Shown piece by piece: positions 45,297 through 56,933 of a stretch of DNA of 64,000 bases. Below the pieces are notes generated by a model that saw only the letters and a program-made list of their open reading frames with translations, made no database searches and had not been told where the DNA came from. Positions within the stretch are counted from its first letter, which is position 1. Every line of letters starts with the position of its first letter. Position numbers and translations under genes: made by a program. This stretch comes from Nyssa sinensis (taxonomy: Eukaryota; Streptophyta; Magnoliopsida; Cornales; Nyssaceae), in assembly GCA_008638375.1 (NCBI GenBank), contig CM018031.1, positions 63,408,188 to 63,472,187 of the forward strand. Direction: 5' to 3'.

Positions 45297-48200
45297 CTAT
45301 GACAACTCTTGTTTAGACATAGGCTTTAAACCCATTCCCTTCGATGAACTTTCCACTTGCTCTCGTGTTAGGCCTTTTGTAAGTGGATCCGCAATATTAT
45401 CTTTTGACCTTACATAGTCAATGGTGATAATTCCATTCGAGAGCAATTGTCTAACAGTATTATGTCTTCGACGTATGTGTCGTGACTTACCGTTATACAT
45501 ATGACTTTGTGCCCTTCCAATTGCTGATTGACTATCACAATGGATACAAATAGCGGGCATTGGTCTTGACCAATTTGGAATATCCTCTAAGAAATTGTGA
45601 AGCCATTCGGCTTCTTCTCCAGCTTTATCTAAAGCAATGAATTCAGATTCCATTGTAGATCTAGCAATACATGTTTGTTTGGAGGATTTCCAAGACACAG
45701 CTGCACTTCCTAGAGTAAAAACATATCCACTTGTGGATTTGGTGTCTTTTGAATCAGATATCCAATTAGCATCACTATACCCTTCAAGGACAGCTGGATA
45801 TCTCGTGTAGTGCAGTCCATAATTTTGGGTATATTTTAAATATCCCAAAAGTCTTATTATTGCTTTCCAGTGATTGTTTCCAGGATTACTCGTAAATCGA
45901 CTAAGCTTACTCACTGAATATGCTATATCAGGTCGAGTGCAGTTCATGACATACATTAAGCTGCCTATTATACGAGAGTACTCTAATTGAGATATGCTTT
46001 CTCCAATATTTTTCGCAAGATGAAGACTTACATCCACTGGTGTCTTTACAGGATTTATGTTATACTTCTTGAACTTATCAAGTAATGTCTCAATGTAATG
46101 AGATTGTGATAAAACAAGTCCATCAGACATTCTAGAAATTTTCATTCCTAAAATGGTGTCTGCGACACCTAAGTCTTTCATATCAAATCTATTGGATAAC
46201 ATTTGTTTTGTAGCATTTATCATATCAATGGTGCTACCTAAAATTAGCATATCATCAACGTAAAGACATAAGATGACATATCCTTTTTGAGTGGTTTTGA
46301 CATATACACATTTGTCACACTCATTGATCTTGAATCCATTTGACATCATTACATTGTCAAATTTCTCATGCCATTGTTTTGGTGCTTGTTTTAATCCATA
46401 GAGGGATTTGACAAGCTTGCATACTTTTCTTTCTTGTCCAGAAGCAATGAACCCTTCGGGTTGTTCCATATATATTTCTTCATCTAACTCACCATTTAAG
46501 AAAGCAGTTTTCACATCCATTTGATGTATTTCTAATCCATTTAAAGCTGCTATCGCAATCAACATACGAATAGATGTGATTCTAGTAACTGGTGAGTAAG
46601 TATCGAAATAATCTAATCCTTCCCTTTGCTTATAGCCTTTGACCACAAGTCTTGCTTTATATTTCTCTATTGACCCATCAGCTTTCATCTTCTTTTTAAA
46701 GATCCATTTGGACCCTAATGGTTTGGAACCAGGTGGAAGATCCACTAATTCCCACGTATGATTTTGCATGATGGATTCAATTTCACTATTGATTGCTTCT
46801 TTCCAATATGAAGCTTCGGGAGAGGACATTGCTTCCTTGAACGTTTGAGGATCATTTTCCAACAAATATGTTAGAAAATCAGGTCCAAAGGACGTTGATT
46901 TCTTTGCTCTCTTGCTACGTCTAGGTTCATCAATTATAGACTTTTGGTCTATACTTTCATGATTATTACTAACTGTAGCTTCTAGAGGCCTTTTCTGTAA
47001 ACTTGATTCATGTGTCATGTTATAAGGAAATACATTTTCAAAAAATGAAGCATCCCTTGACTCAATAATTGTATTAACATGCACATCAGGAATCTCAGAT
47101 TTATGCACAAGAAATCGATATGCACTACTGTTATTTGCATAACCAATGAATACACAATCAATGGTTTTTGGTCCTATCTTAACCTTTTTAGGTTTAGGAA
47201 CTGCCACTTTAGCTAGACACCCCCACACTCTTAAGTATTTATAGCAAGGTCTATGACCTTTCCATAATTCATAAGGTGTTTTATGAGTTTTCTTATGAGG
47301 TACTTTGTTGAGAATATAATTAGCGGAAAGCAAAGCTTCCCCCCACAAATTCTGGGGTGAACCAGAACTTAACAACATAGCATTCATCATCTCTTTTAAT
47401 GTTCGGTTTTTGCGTTCAGCAATACCATTAGATTGAGGTGAATAAGGAGCGGTAGTTTGGTGAATTATTCCATGTTCTGAACAGAACTCCTCAAAAGGTG
47501 ATTCATATTCACCACCTCTATCACTTCTTATTGCCTTGATCTTTTTGCTAAGTTGATTCTCAACTTCATTCTTGTAATGTTTGAACATTTCTATAGCCTC
47601 ATCTTTACTTCTTAGCAAATATACATAACAGTATCTAGTGCAATCATCAATAAAAGTAATAAAATACTTTTTTCCCCCTCTAGTTTGCACAAACTTTAAG
47701 TCACAGATATCACTATGAATTAAATCTAGAGGTTCAGTACTTCTTCCAACAGAATGGAAGGGTAATCTTGTCAATTTAGATTCCACACAAGTTTCACATT
47801 TGTGATTAGAATTAATATCAAATTTAGGCAAAAATTCTAAGTTAATTAATCTACGTAAAGTATCATAATTAACATGTCCTAATCTAGCATGCCAAATATT
47901 TGAAGACTCAACCAAGTAAGAAGAAGAAGCATTATTATTATTATTAGTAGATTTTGGTACAATAGTCATAACATTCATCTTAAACAACCCCTCAGTCAGA
48001 TAACCCTTTCCCACAAACATCTCATTCTTAGTGAGTACAAATTTGTCAGACACAAAGACTAACTTGAAGCCATTCTTGCTAAGCAATGATCCAGAGACCA
48101 AGTTCTTTCGAATGTCAGGCACATGAAGCACATCGTTGAGAGTGAGTTCTTTGCCAGATGTCATTTTCAGTATCACTTTTCCACGTCCTTCAACCTTGGA

Positions 48201-49241
48201 ACTTGAAGAATTACCCATGAAGAGTTGTTCTTCTTGCTCAACAGGTTTGTAGGTAGAGAACATCCATCTGTTTGAGCAAATGTGGCGTGTAGCCCCAGTG
48301 TCTACCCACCATTCCTTGGGGTTTCCCACCAAGTTACATTCGGAAACAACGGCGGAAAGATTCATCTCACCAACATCAATTGAAAGCCTATCACCTTCTG
48401 TCATGTTTGCTTGAGCATTTGGTTTCCTTAAGTTCTTAGGTTTGCGACAGTCCTTTGAACGATGTCCTTGCTTACCACAGTTGTAACATTTCCCTTTGAA
48501 CTTTTTAGAAACTTGAGAAGGACCCTCTCCTTCACGCTTCCTTTTATTCTTTGAGCCTTGTTCAACAACATTTGCCTTAGCCCCCATGGAATGATTTCCA
48601 TTCTTCTTTTCAGACCCTCGGTTGTCTTCTTCAATTCTTAATCTCACTATCAACTCTTCAAGATTCATCTCTTTGCGTTTGTGCTTGAGATAATTCTTAA
48701 AGTCTTTCCATGATGGTGGCAATTTCTCAATCACAGCAGCCACTTGAAATGAATCACTTAGAGTCATTCCTTCAGCATGGATGTCATGAAGGATCACTTG
48801 TAGATCTTGAACTTGGCTTATTACCTTTTTATGGTCTACCATCTTGTAGTCAAGAAATTTGCCAACTATGAATTTCTTCATGCCAGCATCTTCAGTTTTG
48901 TATTTCTTGTCCAAAGATTCCCATAATTGCTTTGCTGTTTTGATTGAATAATATACATTATATAATGTATTATCCAATCCATTTAAAACATAATTTCTAC
49001 ACAAGAAATCTGCATGTTTCCATGCATCAACAGCAGCCACTTTCTCCTTGTCAGTTTCTCCTTCAGCAAGTATAGGAGAATCTTCATGAAGGAACCTTGC
49101 CAAATTCAAGGTTGTGAGATAAAAGATCATCTTTTGTTGCCAACGTTTGAAATCTGTTCCATTGAACTTTTCAGGTTTTTCTCCATGAGACACATTCATG
49201 GTGGGGGCAGTGCTTGTAGGTGCATTGCTTCTAGAGGCCAT
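45297..49241 (-). CDS. copia gag-pol polyprotein (1314 aa, intact)
   Basis: One frame encodes all retrotransposition functions. Gag residues 1-240 start [17 protein letters not shown]; zinc knuckle Cys252-Cys255-His260-Cys265 ([14 protein letters not shown]); protease active site DTGA at 314-317; HHCC GAG-pre-integrase ([10 protein letters not shown] about 450, CETC 482-485); integrase core about 505-615 with [21 protein letters not shown] and [12 protein letters not shown] about 830-1075 with [20 protein letters not shown] and catalytic YVDD at 994-997; RNase H about 1155-1290 with [27 protein letters not shown] and [11 protein letters not shown]. Residue counts are by hand. Catalytic residues look present. 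The start is the first ATG after the leader. Expression would come from the 5' LTR at 49971-51133. Confidence 0.96.
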   Translation of the reverse strand: MASRSNAPTSTAPTMNVSHGEKPEKFNGTDFKRWQQKMIFYLTTLNLARFLHEDSPILAEGETDKEKVAAVDAWKHADFLCRNYVLNGLDNTLYNVYYSIKTAKQLWESLDKKYKTEDAGMKKFIVGKFLDYKMVDHKKVISQVQDLQVILHDIHAEGMTLSDSFQVAAVIEKLPPSWKDFKNYLKHKRKEMNLEELIVRLRIEEDNRGSEKKNGNHSMGAKANVVEQGSKNKRKREGEGPSQVSKKFKGKCYNCGKQGHRSKDCRKPKNLRKPNAQANMTEGDRLSIDVGEMNLSAVVSECNLVGNPKEWWVDTGATRHICSNRWMFSTYKPVEQEEQLFMGNSSSSKVEGRGKVILKMTSGKELTLNDVLHVPDIRKNLVSGSLLSKNGFKLVFVSDKFVLTKNEMFVGKGYLTEGLFKMNVMTIVPKSTNNNNNASSSYLVESSNIWHARLGHVNYDTLRRLINLEFLPKFDINSNHKCETCVESKLTRLPFHSVGRSTEPLDLIHSDICDLKFVQTRGGKKYFITFIDDCTRYCYVYLLRSKDEAIEMFKHYKNEVENQLSKKIKAIRSDRGGEYESPFEEFCSEHGIIHQTTAPYSPQSNGIAERKNRTLKEMMNAMLLSSGSPQNLWGEALLSANYILNKVPHKKTHKTPYELWKGHRPCYKYLRVWGCLAKVAVPKPKKVKIGPKTIDCVFIGYANNSSAYRFLVHKSEIPDVHVNTIIESRDASFFENVFPYNMTHESSLQKRPLEATVSNNHESIDQKSIIDEPRRSKRAKKSTSFGPDFLTYLLENDPQTFKEAMSSPEASYWKEAINSEIESIMQNHTWELVDLPPGSKPLGSKWIFKKKMKADGSIEKYKARLVVKGYKQREGLDYFDTYSPVTRITSIRMLIAIAALNGLEIHQMDVKTAFLNGELDEEIYMEQPEGFIASGQERKVCKLVKSLYGLKQAPKQWHEKFDNVMMSNGFKINECDKCVYVKTTQKGYVILCLYVDDMLILGSTIDMINATKQMLSNRFDMKDLGVADTILGMKISRMSDGLVLSQSHYIETLLDKFKKYNINPVKTPVDVSLHLAKNIGESISQLEYSRIIGSLMYVMNCTRPDIAYSVSKLSRFTSNPGNNHWKAIIRLLGYLKYTQNYGLHYTRYPAVLEGYSDANWISDSKDTKSTSGYVFTLGSAAVSWKSSKQTCIARSTMESEFIALDKAGEEAEWLHNFLEDIPNWSRPMPAICIHCDSQSAIGRAQSHMYNGKSRHIRRRHNTVRQLLSNGIITIDYVRSKDNIADPLTKGLTREQVESSSKGMGLKPMSKQELS

Positions 49242-49560
49242 TTCTGTTACAAAAACAGAAAGTTTTGTCTCAATTATTTATTAACCAAAAATCTACTAAA
49301 CAGAAATTAATAAGTAGAACAAAATCTACTAAACAGAAATTAATAAGTAGAACAAAATCTACTAAACAGAATTTTAATAAGTAGAACAAATTCCACTTAA
49401 ACAGAACTGCTTTTATAAAACAAAGAAGTTTATAAAAACAGATTCAATGTTTTATAAAACAGTGAAAACAATGAAATAGATTCAATGTTTATAAAACAGT
49501 TAATATTTTATTAAACAATGAAACAGATTCAATGTTTAATAAAACCCAGTGAGTAGTATA

Positions 49561-49594
<34 letters not shown>

Positions 49595-49949
49595 CCAGAT
49601 TCTAGTTTAAACAATATATATATTACAACAGTATGTATATATATATATATAAACAGATTCAATAGTATATATATAAACAGTACTATATATTTATATATAT
49701 AATAAACTAGTACTGTATTTAATAATTAACAGTACTATATATATATATATATATATATCAATTAACAGTACTATATTAAATAAGAAACAGTACTATAACA
49801 GTAATATTTATATAATAATATAAATAACAACAGTAGTATATAATATAATCAAACAGTACTATGTATAACAGTACTGTATATACATATATATATATAACTT
49901 ATGACAGCCCAGTATGTATAATATATAACAGTATATTATCACAGGAAAA
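49242..49949 (-). repeat. Repetitive 5' leader of young copia
   Basis: About 700 bp between primer site and gag. A 33-bp tandem repeat (three units from 49291, 49324 and 49357, each containing ATCTACTAAACAGAA) lies next to gag. TTTATAAAACAGT-type repeats follow, then AT runs mixed with ACAGTACTATATA (49560-49920). It has no long frame. Confidence 0.8.
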
Positions 49950-49970
49950 ATCGAAAATTCGTCTTAAGAT
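49950..49970 (-). promoter_or_regulatory. Putative non-canonical primer binding site
   Basis: Directly after the 5' LTR (minus strand) the sequence reads ATCTTAAGACGAATTTTCG. It lacks TGGTATCAGAGC. Its 14-nt core (49955-49968) is a perfect complement of a segment inside R/U5 (50157-50170). Its first eight bases would also pair with the 3' end of a tRNA-Leu(UAA) 5' half cut after nucleotide 39. Confidence 0.5.
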
Positions 49971-51133
49971 TGTAGTAATCTGAATTATATATATATACTG
50001 AGAATAAATACATATATGTATATATACTGTAATATGAATTAAACAGAATAAATAAACACTGTTATAATAATCAAAACAGAATGGAAATACAATAAAACTC
50101 ACTGTATTTAGAATTAACCAGAATGTAAATCCGAGCCTTGTGAAATTCACAATTTCCTTAAGACGAATTTGCTCCCTCTCGGTGCTCAAGGTGATGAGCA
50201 ATCGTCTCCCAAGATAGAACGGATTTCGATTCTAAAGAAGCAGCACTTCTATCTTTAGAACCCTACGAACACAACAATGGCAGCACTCGAACTAGACTTA
50301 TACAGACTATGCAGAGAGAGAGAGAATGCAATAAATCGGATCGGATGATATGCAATGGAGGTCTGGTATTTATAGGCTTCTTCATGACTGTTTGGTACAG
50401 TCATGAAGGTTCAGTTGTGTCTGTTCGCCATGAACAGACACAGGGAAGATGACTGTTCAGTCAAACCAACACCATCGCAAAACGACGGCGTTTAGGACTC
50501 CCAACGGTAACCGTACGCATGTCACAAAACGACTGCGTTTTGGACTCCCAACGGTAACCTTACGCTTGACGTAAAACGACAGCGTTTCGGAATCCGAATG
50601 GTAACTTAAACGCAAATTTAAAACGACTGCGTTTTCTGGTTTGAAAATTTTAAATAAATTTTCTCCAAAAAAGATATATATACACAACAAGCCCGAACCC
50701 GAACCCGAGCCCGGCCCGGTTCGGTGCGGGGCGGGGCGGCGGCGGCGGCGCGCGTGTGGTGGTCCAAGCATTTGCTTAGGTCCTCCCTCTTCCACAAAAT
50801 TGGGGTGCCCCTTGGGGCCCAAACCCCAAAGCAAGGTATGTGTATATATACTCTTTAACAACCTTGTTTCCATCCTATGTGGGACACAAGCTTTTGCACA
50901 AGTTTCATGGCTCACAAGTTTCAAGGCTTAGTTACCATTCCCAAGTGGTGATGTTTGGAGGCAATTTCTCATTCACCCCTTAATGGTTTTGAGCAACCCA
51001 ATATTTAATCTTTATCTCCTCATGGAGGAGAACACATTCCCATGTGGACCCACTAAAATTAATTTGTGGGACCCACTTTAATTTTAGCTCAAAGTTAGCT
51101 ATTTATTATGCTCAAACCCATTATTTTCCAACA
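49971..51133 (-). repeat. 5' LTR of young copia (1163 bp)
   Basis: Near-identical to the 3' LTR apart from the shorter GC-rich block (50690-50752). It has a TATA-like box at 50367-50374. Its segment CTTAAGACGAATTT (50157-50170) is complementary to the primer site outside the LTR. Confidence 0.95.
50367..50374 (-). promoter_or_regulatory. LTR TATA-like box
   Basis: TATAAATA on the minus strand, in the context GCCTATAAATACC, about 760 bp into the LTR. This leaves about 370 bp for R and U5. An identical box lies in the 3' LTR near 43866-43873. Start site not proven. Confidence 0.55.
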
Positions 51134-51400
51134 ATTCTTTCACAGGATGGAGAATTATCATAAAAGGAGGAATAACATAGGTATGATCACTGTTGGGGAG
51201 AGGAGGATGCAGGAGGTGGAAGAGGTCAAGGAGGGGATAGTGAATTTCTATAGGGGGTTGTACGACTGGAGATTGAAATTGGATGGATTGCAGTTTAAAT
51301 CTATTGTCGGTGAAGAATCCGATGCTTTGGAGAGACCGCTTGGGGAGGAAGAGGTGATCTGGGCCCTGAAAGCTTGTGAAGGTGATAAAGCTCTTGGCCA
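51134..51400 (+). pseudogene. LINE ORF2 continuation after copia (start of RT)
   Basis: Resumes FFHRMENYHKRRNNIGMITV and reaches EEEVIWALKACEGDKAL, the usual start of the LINE RT domain. It then breaks at about 51400, where sequence switches to opposite-strand ORF1-like DNA. Confidence 0.8.
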
Positions 51401-51439
51401 GATATTCTTTAAGCACATCAACGGTCATAATTCACTATT

Positions 51440-52762
51440 GAACTCAAATTTCTCAACTCTGTTCTTAACTTCCCTGCGAAAATTCCTGTGGTCTCTTCTT
51501 AACTTTCTGAAGTATCATACTTCCCTGCCTATTTTCCTTCACAATTATGTACACCAAATTCAACAACTCTTCCTCCTGTCCCGAATCAGAGACCCTCAAA
51601 TTCTGCTTATCTCCTTGATCCTTCGAAGAACCGACCTCGACACTTCCAGCTTTTTGGTTTCTCCCCATCCCTCTCTGTCTCCTGGCTCATTTTTTGGCAT
51701 CATAACAGCTAATGGAGCAGAGTGTCTGGATCATCATCCTGTTGTGCACAGCACATCGTTTGGAATCCCACCCTCCTCGCTACCTCTGCATCTATCCTCC
51801 CTCGATGGAGGAGATACATGTTGGCTGGGGCCCAATTTTTTTTTTTAAATGTGATTTTTTGTCACTAATTTTTATTAGAACTCTTCTAAAAATTCATAAT
51901 TGCCCCCCAACCCCCCAAAACTCTAGGTTCTAGATCTGCCACTGCCCCCCCTTTTCATTGATAATTCCTGTAGAGGCTCTCGGTCTCCCATCTTTCCAGT
52001 TTTCATTCCACAGATTCCTCCCATGCTTGAGTTCACCATGTCTTCTGAACCCTTTTGTGAAAATGATTCTGGAACTACAATACCTGCATATTCCTCCAAA
52101 CTTAAGCATATGCCAGACAGGGAGATGGGCCTCGACCAAAAGGCCATTAGGTTCTGGGTAAAGGTTTTTGGGCTGGAGACAGTGAGAAGGCCAGTGAGGT
52201 GGTCCGTATAGCAGTTCCTTTAACCCACAATGATAGGAACTGTGTAGTGGAGGTAGGAAAGGCCCATGAAGTGGGCTCTAGTCAGAAGGTGGCCCAAGAG
52301 AAAATAGGCCCACACAGCCATAGAGGATCGAGTGTATAAAGAAGGGGCTCAAGTGGAAAATTGGGGAAAGGGAGAGGAGCGTAATGCTGAACAGTGATAA
52401 TGCAGTAAGGGAGCGGATCAAAGAAGAGATGATGGCGATCAGAGAAACAAAGGAAATTGGTGGGACGATTGGAGTGATTACATGGTAAGGGATGCTATCT
52501 CTCTGGCTAGCACTGCAGATTGGCTCTCCCTTGGCCCATTTTTAATCTCCACCCAGGCCTACTCCATTCTTTCTCTGGACCCTGGCCCATATTGTGGAAA
52601 TTTCCCCTCCTATTTGTTTTGCGGCCCACATCCAATCTTTCAAAATTTGAATTCAACTCCAATTCTGACGCTGCCACATGTCTTTCCCCATTTGTTTCTC
52701 AGATTGCCTCTTATCCCCATTAGTTGCTTCCTCTCCCGTGCTTCTCGCTCGTGCTCACACAA
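51440..52762 (-). pseudogene. LINE ORF1-like C-terminal half
   Basis: Broken minus-strand frames rich in charged and Gly residues. Near 51440-51500 a lysine/arginine/glutamate-rich end resembles the close of plant LINE ORF1. It joins 54487-55667 once the hAT-like element is removed. Weak similarity only. A MITE-end-like CTAGATCTGCCACTGCCCC lies at 51930-51949. Confidence 0.45.
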
Positions 52763-52770
52763 CCTTCAGC

Positions 52771-54478
52771 TAGGGCTGACAATATTTGACACAACTCAAA
52801 AATGATACGAACTTATCATCTTTCGAGTTGGGCTTAATCGTGTTCTGGTCAAAATCAGGTCATACACGATAAATAATCGTGTCGTGTTCGGGTTGACCAA
52901 AATGACCCTAAATTGACCTGAATTGATCCGTTAATTATGTATCACCTGAAGTTGATATGTGACTCGAAAGTGACACATTTAACCTATTGACCTGAATCCG
53001 AAATTGACACGATTATATATGTATTATACATGTGGTTTATTTATTATAATATTAATACTATATAAAAATTTTCAAAAAGTATTAATTATTAAGTAATAAA
53101 ATTAATAGTTTTCACCACTAAAGAAAATTAATAGTTTTCACCACCAAGTAAAATTATTAAGCAAAACTATGACAAGAACGTGCAATATAAGTAAACTAAT
53201 TATAAATAATAACAAAAAGTATAAGAAATTATTTCCGTCTATTTGCTTCTAAAAATATGAAATTTATTTGTTACATTAGCAATGGGAGATCATTTATTGT
53301 AATCATAAGAGAATTTGTCCATAATTCAATATATAGATTGATGAAATGGATGGTTCTTTTTTTTTATTATTTAAAAATAATTTATTTCAACTATCAAAGT
53401 CCACGGGACACTAGTACGTTAGTATTGGGGAGTAATTTAATTTGATTTTAAATTATACAACAATGAGAAAAATTGAATTCAAATATAATTACTCTCTAAT
53501 AATTAAAATTATACAATAAAGAAATGACTAATTTGATGTTTAAATACAATTTGCCACTAATTGATTAAATAACCATTAGAGGATTATTTGTCCATTGTTG
53601 TATAAGTGCAACATGTTTTTGATGTGTAAATTCAATTTAAAAGAAGAAGAAGACAACTTCCTAGTCTCTTCTGACGAGGATAGGAATCCATTTACATTGC
53701 ACTGAATGGGGTTGTTCTAGTGGCCTTGGGAATAGGTTTGGCCTTTTAACTCCTTAGACAAGCCATAGATGAAGTAGAGGGTATTTTCTCCACATGTTTT
53801 AGAGGGTATTTTATTTCTTTGTCATATTTTATTGTTTGTTAAGCTGTTGTTTTTATAACAAAGTTTGCATGCAGCTTGGACCTTTAGCTTATCTGATTCT
53901 GGACTAGAAGATATGAAATGTTAAAACCTGGATCATTGAAACCTAATAGTAGTTGTGGAGAATGGGATGAAATGAGACATCCCACAGCGGAGAGAAAGAG
54001 GAAAAGTGGGGGATATGTGTGCCTATAAAAGCAACTCACCAACTATTCCTATAAAAGCAACTCACCAACTTTTTATTTATGTGGTTAGGTTCTTATCCCA
54101 CATTGGATAAAAACAAGCGAGGTGAGAATATTCTCCCTTATAAGAGAGTCTTTGAGGGTGCTGAATACAGCCGATGTGAGTTACACATGGTGATATATTT
54201 TTTTCCTAATTAAATTATTAAATTAATAATAAAATAATTTAAATTAATCCTTGTATGCATCTCTTGTCAATCTTTAGCATTAAGAGGATCAGTCCTTTGC
54301 ATATTTGTTAAATAAGTCAGTACAAATATTTTTGTTAAAGTTTAGAGCTACACAGGTTAATTGGGTTGACACGATTAACCTGTTTATTAAACAGGTCATG
54401 TTTGTGTTAAATTTTTTGATAGTATGTGTGTCTTGACACGACCCAAACATGACACGTGAACATGAATTGCTACCCCTA
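52771..54478. mobile_element. Non-autonomous hAT-like element (1.7 kb)
   Basis: Ends TAGGGCTGACAAT (52771) and ATTGCTACCCCTA (54478). The 8-bp duplication is CCTTCAGC (52763-52770) and CCTTCGGC (54479-54486) with one mismatch. Subterminal CACGA/GTGTTCGGG words resemble those of the MITE at 8291-8840. The interior is AT-rich with no transposase frame. Confidence 0.82.
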
Positions 54479-54486
54479 CCTTCGGC

Positions 54487-55667
54487 CATACTCATACCTT
54501 CCAGCACCGATGTCTCTGTAATGCTCGTTCAAGCCCTTACCAATTGTGAAATGGGGATTACATTTCATCCACAGTGGTACTTCATATCGCCATGTTTCCA
54601 CTTCCAATCTCACTGTCGCGGAAGATTAACACCAGACAAGGCAACTAACACTCTTGCCCATTTGAGATGATGTTTTACCACAGTGTCCCCATCGACCCCC
54701 AAGAAAACTTCAGCAGTGGTCACCCACTGCCGGAAAACTTCCATATCCCAAAAGAACACCGGCAAAACCATCAGCCGAACCCAGGTTTCCTTCAGAAGAA
54801 GGTTGGTCCTAGAGCAATATCTTGCCTCAGCCCACCAGTCTAAGAAAACTGGTTGCCCATCCACAGCCGACTCCTTCATGCTCCAAATTCTCGAGGCTTC
54901 CACCATGGATGGAAACTCAAACAAGAACCATGGGCCATGCCACTCCATAACTTTAACCCTTGTCGGAACGCTCCATTGACGATCCACCCACCTTTGGTTT
55001 CTCTCCATTTCCGGCTTTGTCATACCCATAGCTCCCACTCGTCCCGCTAAGCAGCATCCTCCAGTACTCCAACGACCTCGCACATGAATCATAAATCACC
55101 ATAACATCCCCCCACTCTTCTATCTTCACGACAAACCTTCAAACCCCCTTCCGGCTGTTTCCTCATCTTTGGAACTTCCTTATATGGCCTATCTATTCTC
55201 CTTTCCTCCAACCTAACTCCAGCTGCGAGATCTCGAAGGGTTTTGCAGCAGCCTCCCATCCTCCTCTATCGAACTCTGGAATATACACATAAATATCTCC
55301 CACCGCTAGATTCATCTAGCCTTGCGAAAGAGCCTCCATTGTTGGATTTACGAAGACCTCTGAAGCTTCTTTCTCTTCCGTGGAACATCCTTTCCGATTG
55401 TCTGACTTCCCTTTCTTTTTCCATCTCCTCCAATTGAGAGCACAGCCACCTAAAACCTTCTCCATTTATTCTCACTCTTCTGACCATCCCCCACTCCTCT
55501 CTTCGTGATCTGTGGAAGAGCTTTGTTGTTATTACCCACTTCCTCAACCTCGAAAGTTTTACCCCTACTGTCAGTACTGCTGCACTTGATACATCCTCCC
55601 CTTCATTGTGTATTGTTGGCAGTTTAAGGTAAACAGAATCAAGAGACAACATAGAAGTTGAAAGCAT
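54487..55667 (-). pseudogene. LINE ORF1 N-terminal half (DUF4283-like)
   Basis: Positions 54610-55092 encode VMEWHGPWFLFEFPSMVEAS, then ETWVRLMVLPVFFWDMEVFR, then HHLKWARVLVALSGVNLP, the DUF4283-type core of plant LINE ORF1. Upstream, 55266-55667 is basic, with FRWLCSQLEEMEKEREVRQ. Two frames are visible, so it is broken. Confidence 0.7.
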
Positions 55668-55699
55668 TTTGAGCTTCGTTAATTAGGACTTAGGATACA

Positions 55700-56582
55700 T
55701 TAGTAAATAAATATATGTATTTATTTGTGCATATCTTTTAGATAGGACAAATGTATAATATTAATTGATTTATTCAAATTTCTGTATTGAGAATTGCATA
55801 ACTCAATAGATAAAGCTTGATAAATATCATATATATATATATATATATATCTTTTTTAATGTGTACTACTGCTACTCCTTAATTATATATCCTTTCTTCT
55901 AACTATATATTTTTTCTATATTAAATTTTTTCATTATATGCTTGACCTGTTCCGTCCAAGTGTCTGCCATATTTCTCTTGGAAATTTTTTAGATGTGTGT
56001 GGGTCTTGTCTGCCACATTTCTTGGAGTTTTTGAGGCGTGTTGTGTCTGACAATCATTATAAAAAGTAATAGTGATGCTATCCTTTCCGGGGAAAAGGAA
56101 TAAAAAAACATAGCATTACTATTATTTTTGATAATGAGCTGCTGCTCCTTGTAAATAGACAGTTTCTGTGATAAAAAAAAATAATACTGATCATTTATCT
56201 AGTTACTTCTCTCATTTGTAGGATAAACCCCTAGTTCAATACCATTTCTTTTCAGTTAAAAACTTCTATGTTTAGAATATTTAACAAAGTTGTGTTCAAG
56301 TTTGCTTACTTTGTTTTCTTTTGTTTCCCCCCCCTCCCCCCTTTTTTTGGCCTGAGACCACTCTATTTGTTTTTAGTGTCACATGCTGTATCATTTTGGA
56401 GGTCTCTAAGTATCAGATGTTGGTGTGGGCACTTGTTCAGTGAACCATCATTTCTTATTGATAGAACTTGTATGTTCAGCCAGTGGATAAAAGATTAAAC
56501 TAATGTCTGGAGGAGATAGATAGTTCTCCTCTCCCCTTCTTCCCTTTCTTCTGTTCAAGTGTGTGATAATATTTTTCTCTTT
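55700..56582. other. AT-rich remnant of JmjC pseudogene intron
   Basis: Between the LINE and the next JmjC exon. An AT run lies at 55826-55850. No gene. Confidence 0.55.
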
Positions 56583-56933
56583 CTCGGCACAACTACCTAA
56601 TAATTTTGGAGTGTTTAATACTGCACTTGCTTTCACCTGTGGGGGCAGGAAGTCCTTATGCGGAAATTTGATGAAATGGATCAACAGACTGCTGAAGAAG
56701 ATTGGTACATGTTAATTTTAAGCAGAGTAGTTGTGTTATTGGTACATGTTAATTTTAAGCAGTGTAGTTGGGTTTTCTTTGTTAAAAAAAAGGTACAAAT
56801 TATATCTGGTTAATTTTTTATCCTGTAATTCACTGTTTCAGGAACGAGTTTTACCAGGTCTTTTATGGTGTATTTGATGACCAAATTTTGCAATGGATGC
56901 AATTTTAAATGGCAAATAGTCAATTACACTTCA
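56583..56933 (+). pseudogene. JMJ31-like pseudogene, C-terminal exons
   Basis: HNYLIILECLILHLLSPVGA, then one extra G, then VLMRKFDEMDQQTAEED, then after an intron (acceptor TTCAG at 56841) NEFYQVFYGVFDDQ. Two extra bases precede AMDAILNGK, which runs into TAG where the family has Glu. Donor CAG|GTAATG. Confidence 0.8.

Larger units (their letters stand above)
43470..51133 (-). mobile_element. Young, intact Ty1/copia retrotransposon
   Basis: 7664 bp. LTRs are 43470-44721 (3') and 49971-51133 (5'), read on the minus strand TGTTGG...ACTACA. The 5-bp target duplication ATTCT lies at 43465-43469 and 51134-51138 and rejoins the interrupted LINE exactly. A purine tract GTGGGGGAT abuts the 3' LTR (44722-44730). 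It has one uninterrupted gag-pol frame of 1314 codons. I saw only three substitutions between LTRs outside a length-variable GC-rich block. The site after the 5' LTR is not the usual Met primer site. Probably recent and possibly still competent. Confidence 0.95.
41970..55670 (-). mobile_element. Rearranged L1-type LINE with nested copia and hAT element
   Basis: On the minus strand, from right to left: ORF1 (55667-54610, and 52762 to about 51430), then an inverted (plus-strand) endonuclease to RT-start segment (42450-43469 and 51134-51400), then a minus-strand zf-RVT 3' end (42450-42150) and a T-run at 41969-41976 that could be its poly(A). The copia at 43470-51133 and hAT-like element at 52771-54478 are later insertions with target duplications. 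The middle of RT is missing. It may be one LINE with an internal inversion or two LINEs side by side. Confidence 0.65.

Noticed and set aside
49291..49389. 33-bp direct repeats resembling a CRISPR array
   Set aside because: Units are head-to-tail without unique spacers, lie in a retrotransposon leader, and the DNA is plant nuclear.
51465..52805. Plus-strand frames of 60-110 codons, such as 52482-52805
   Set aside because: They are proline/serine-rich shadows of LINE ORF1-like DNA on the other strand.
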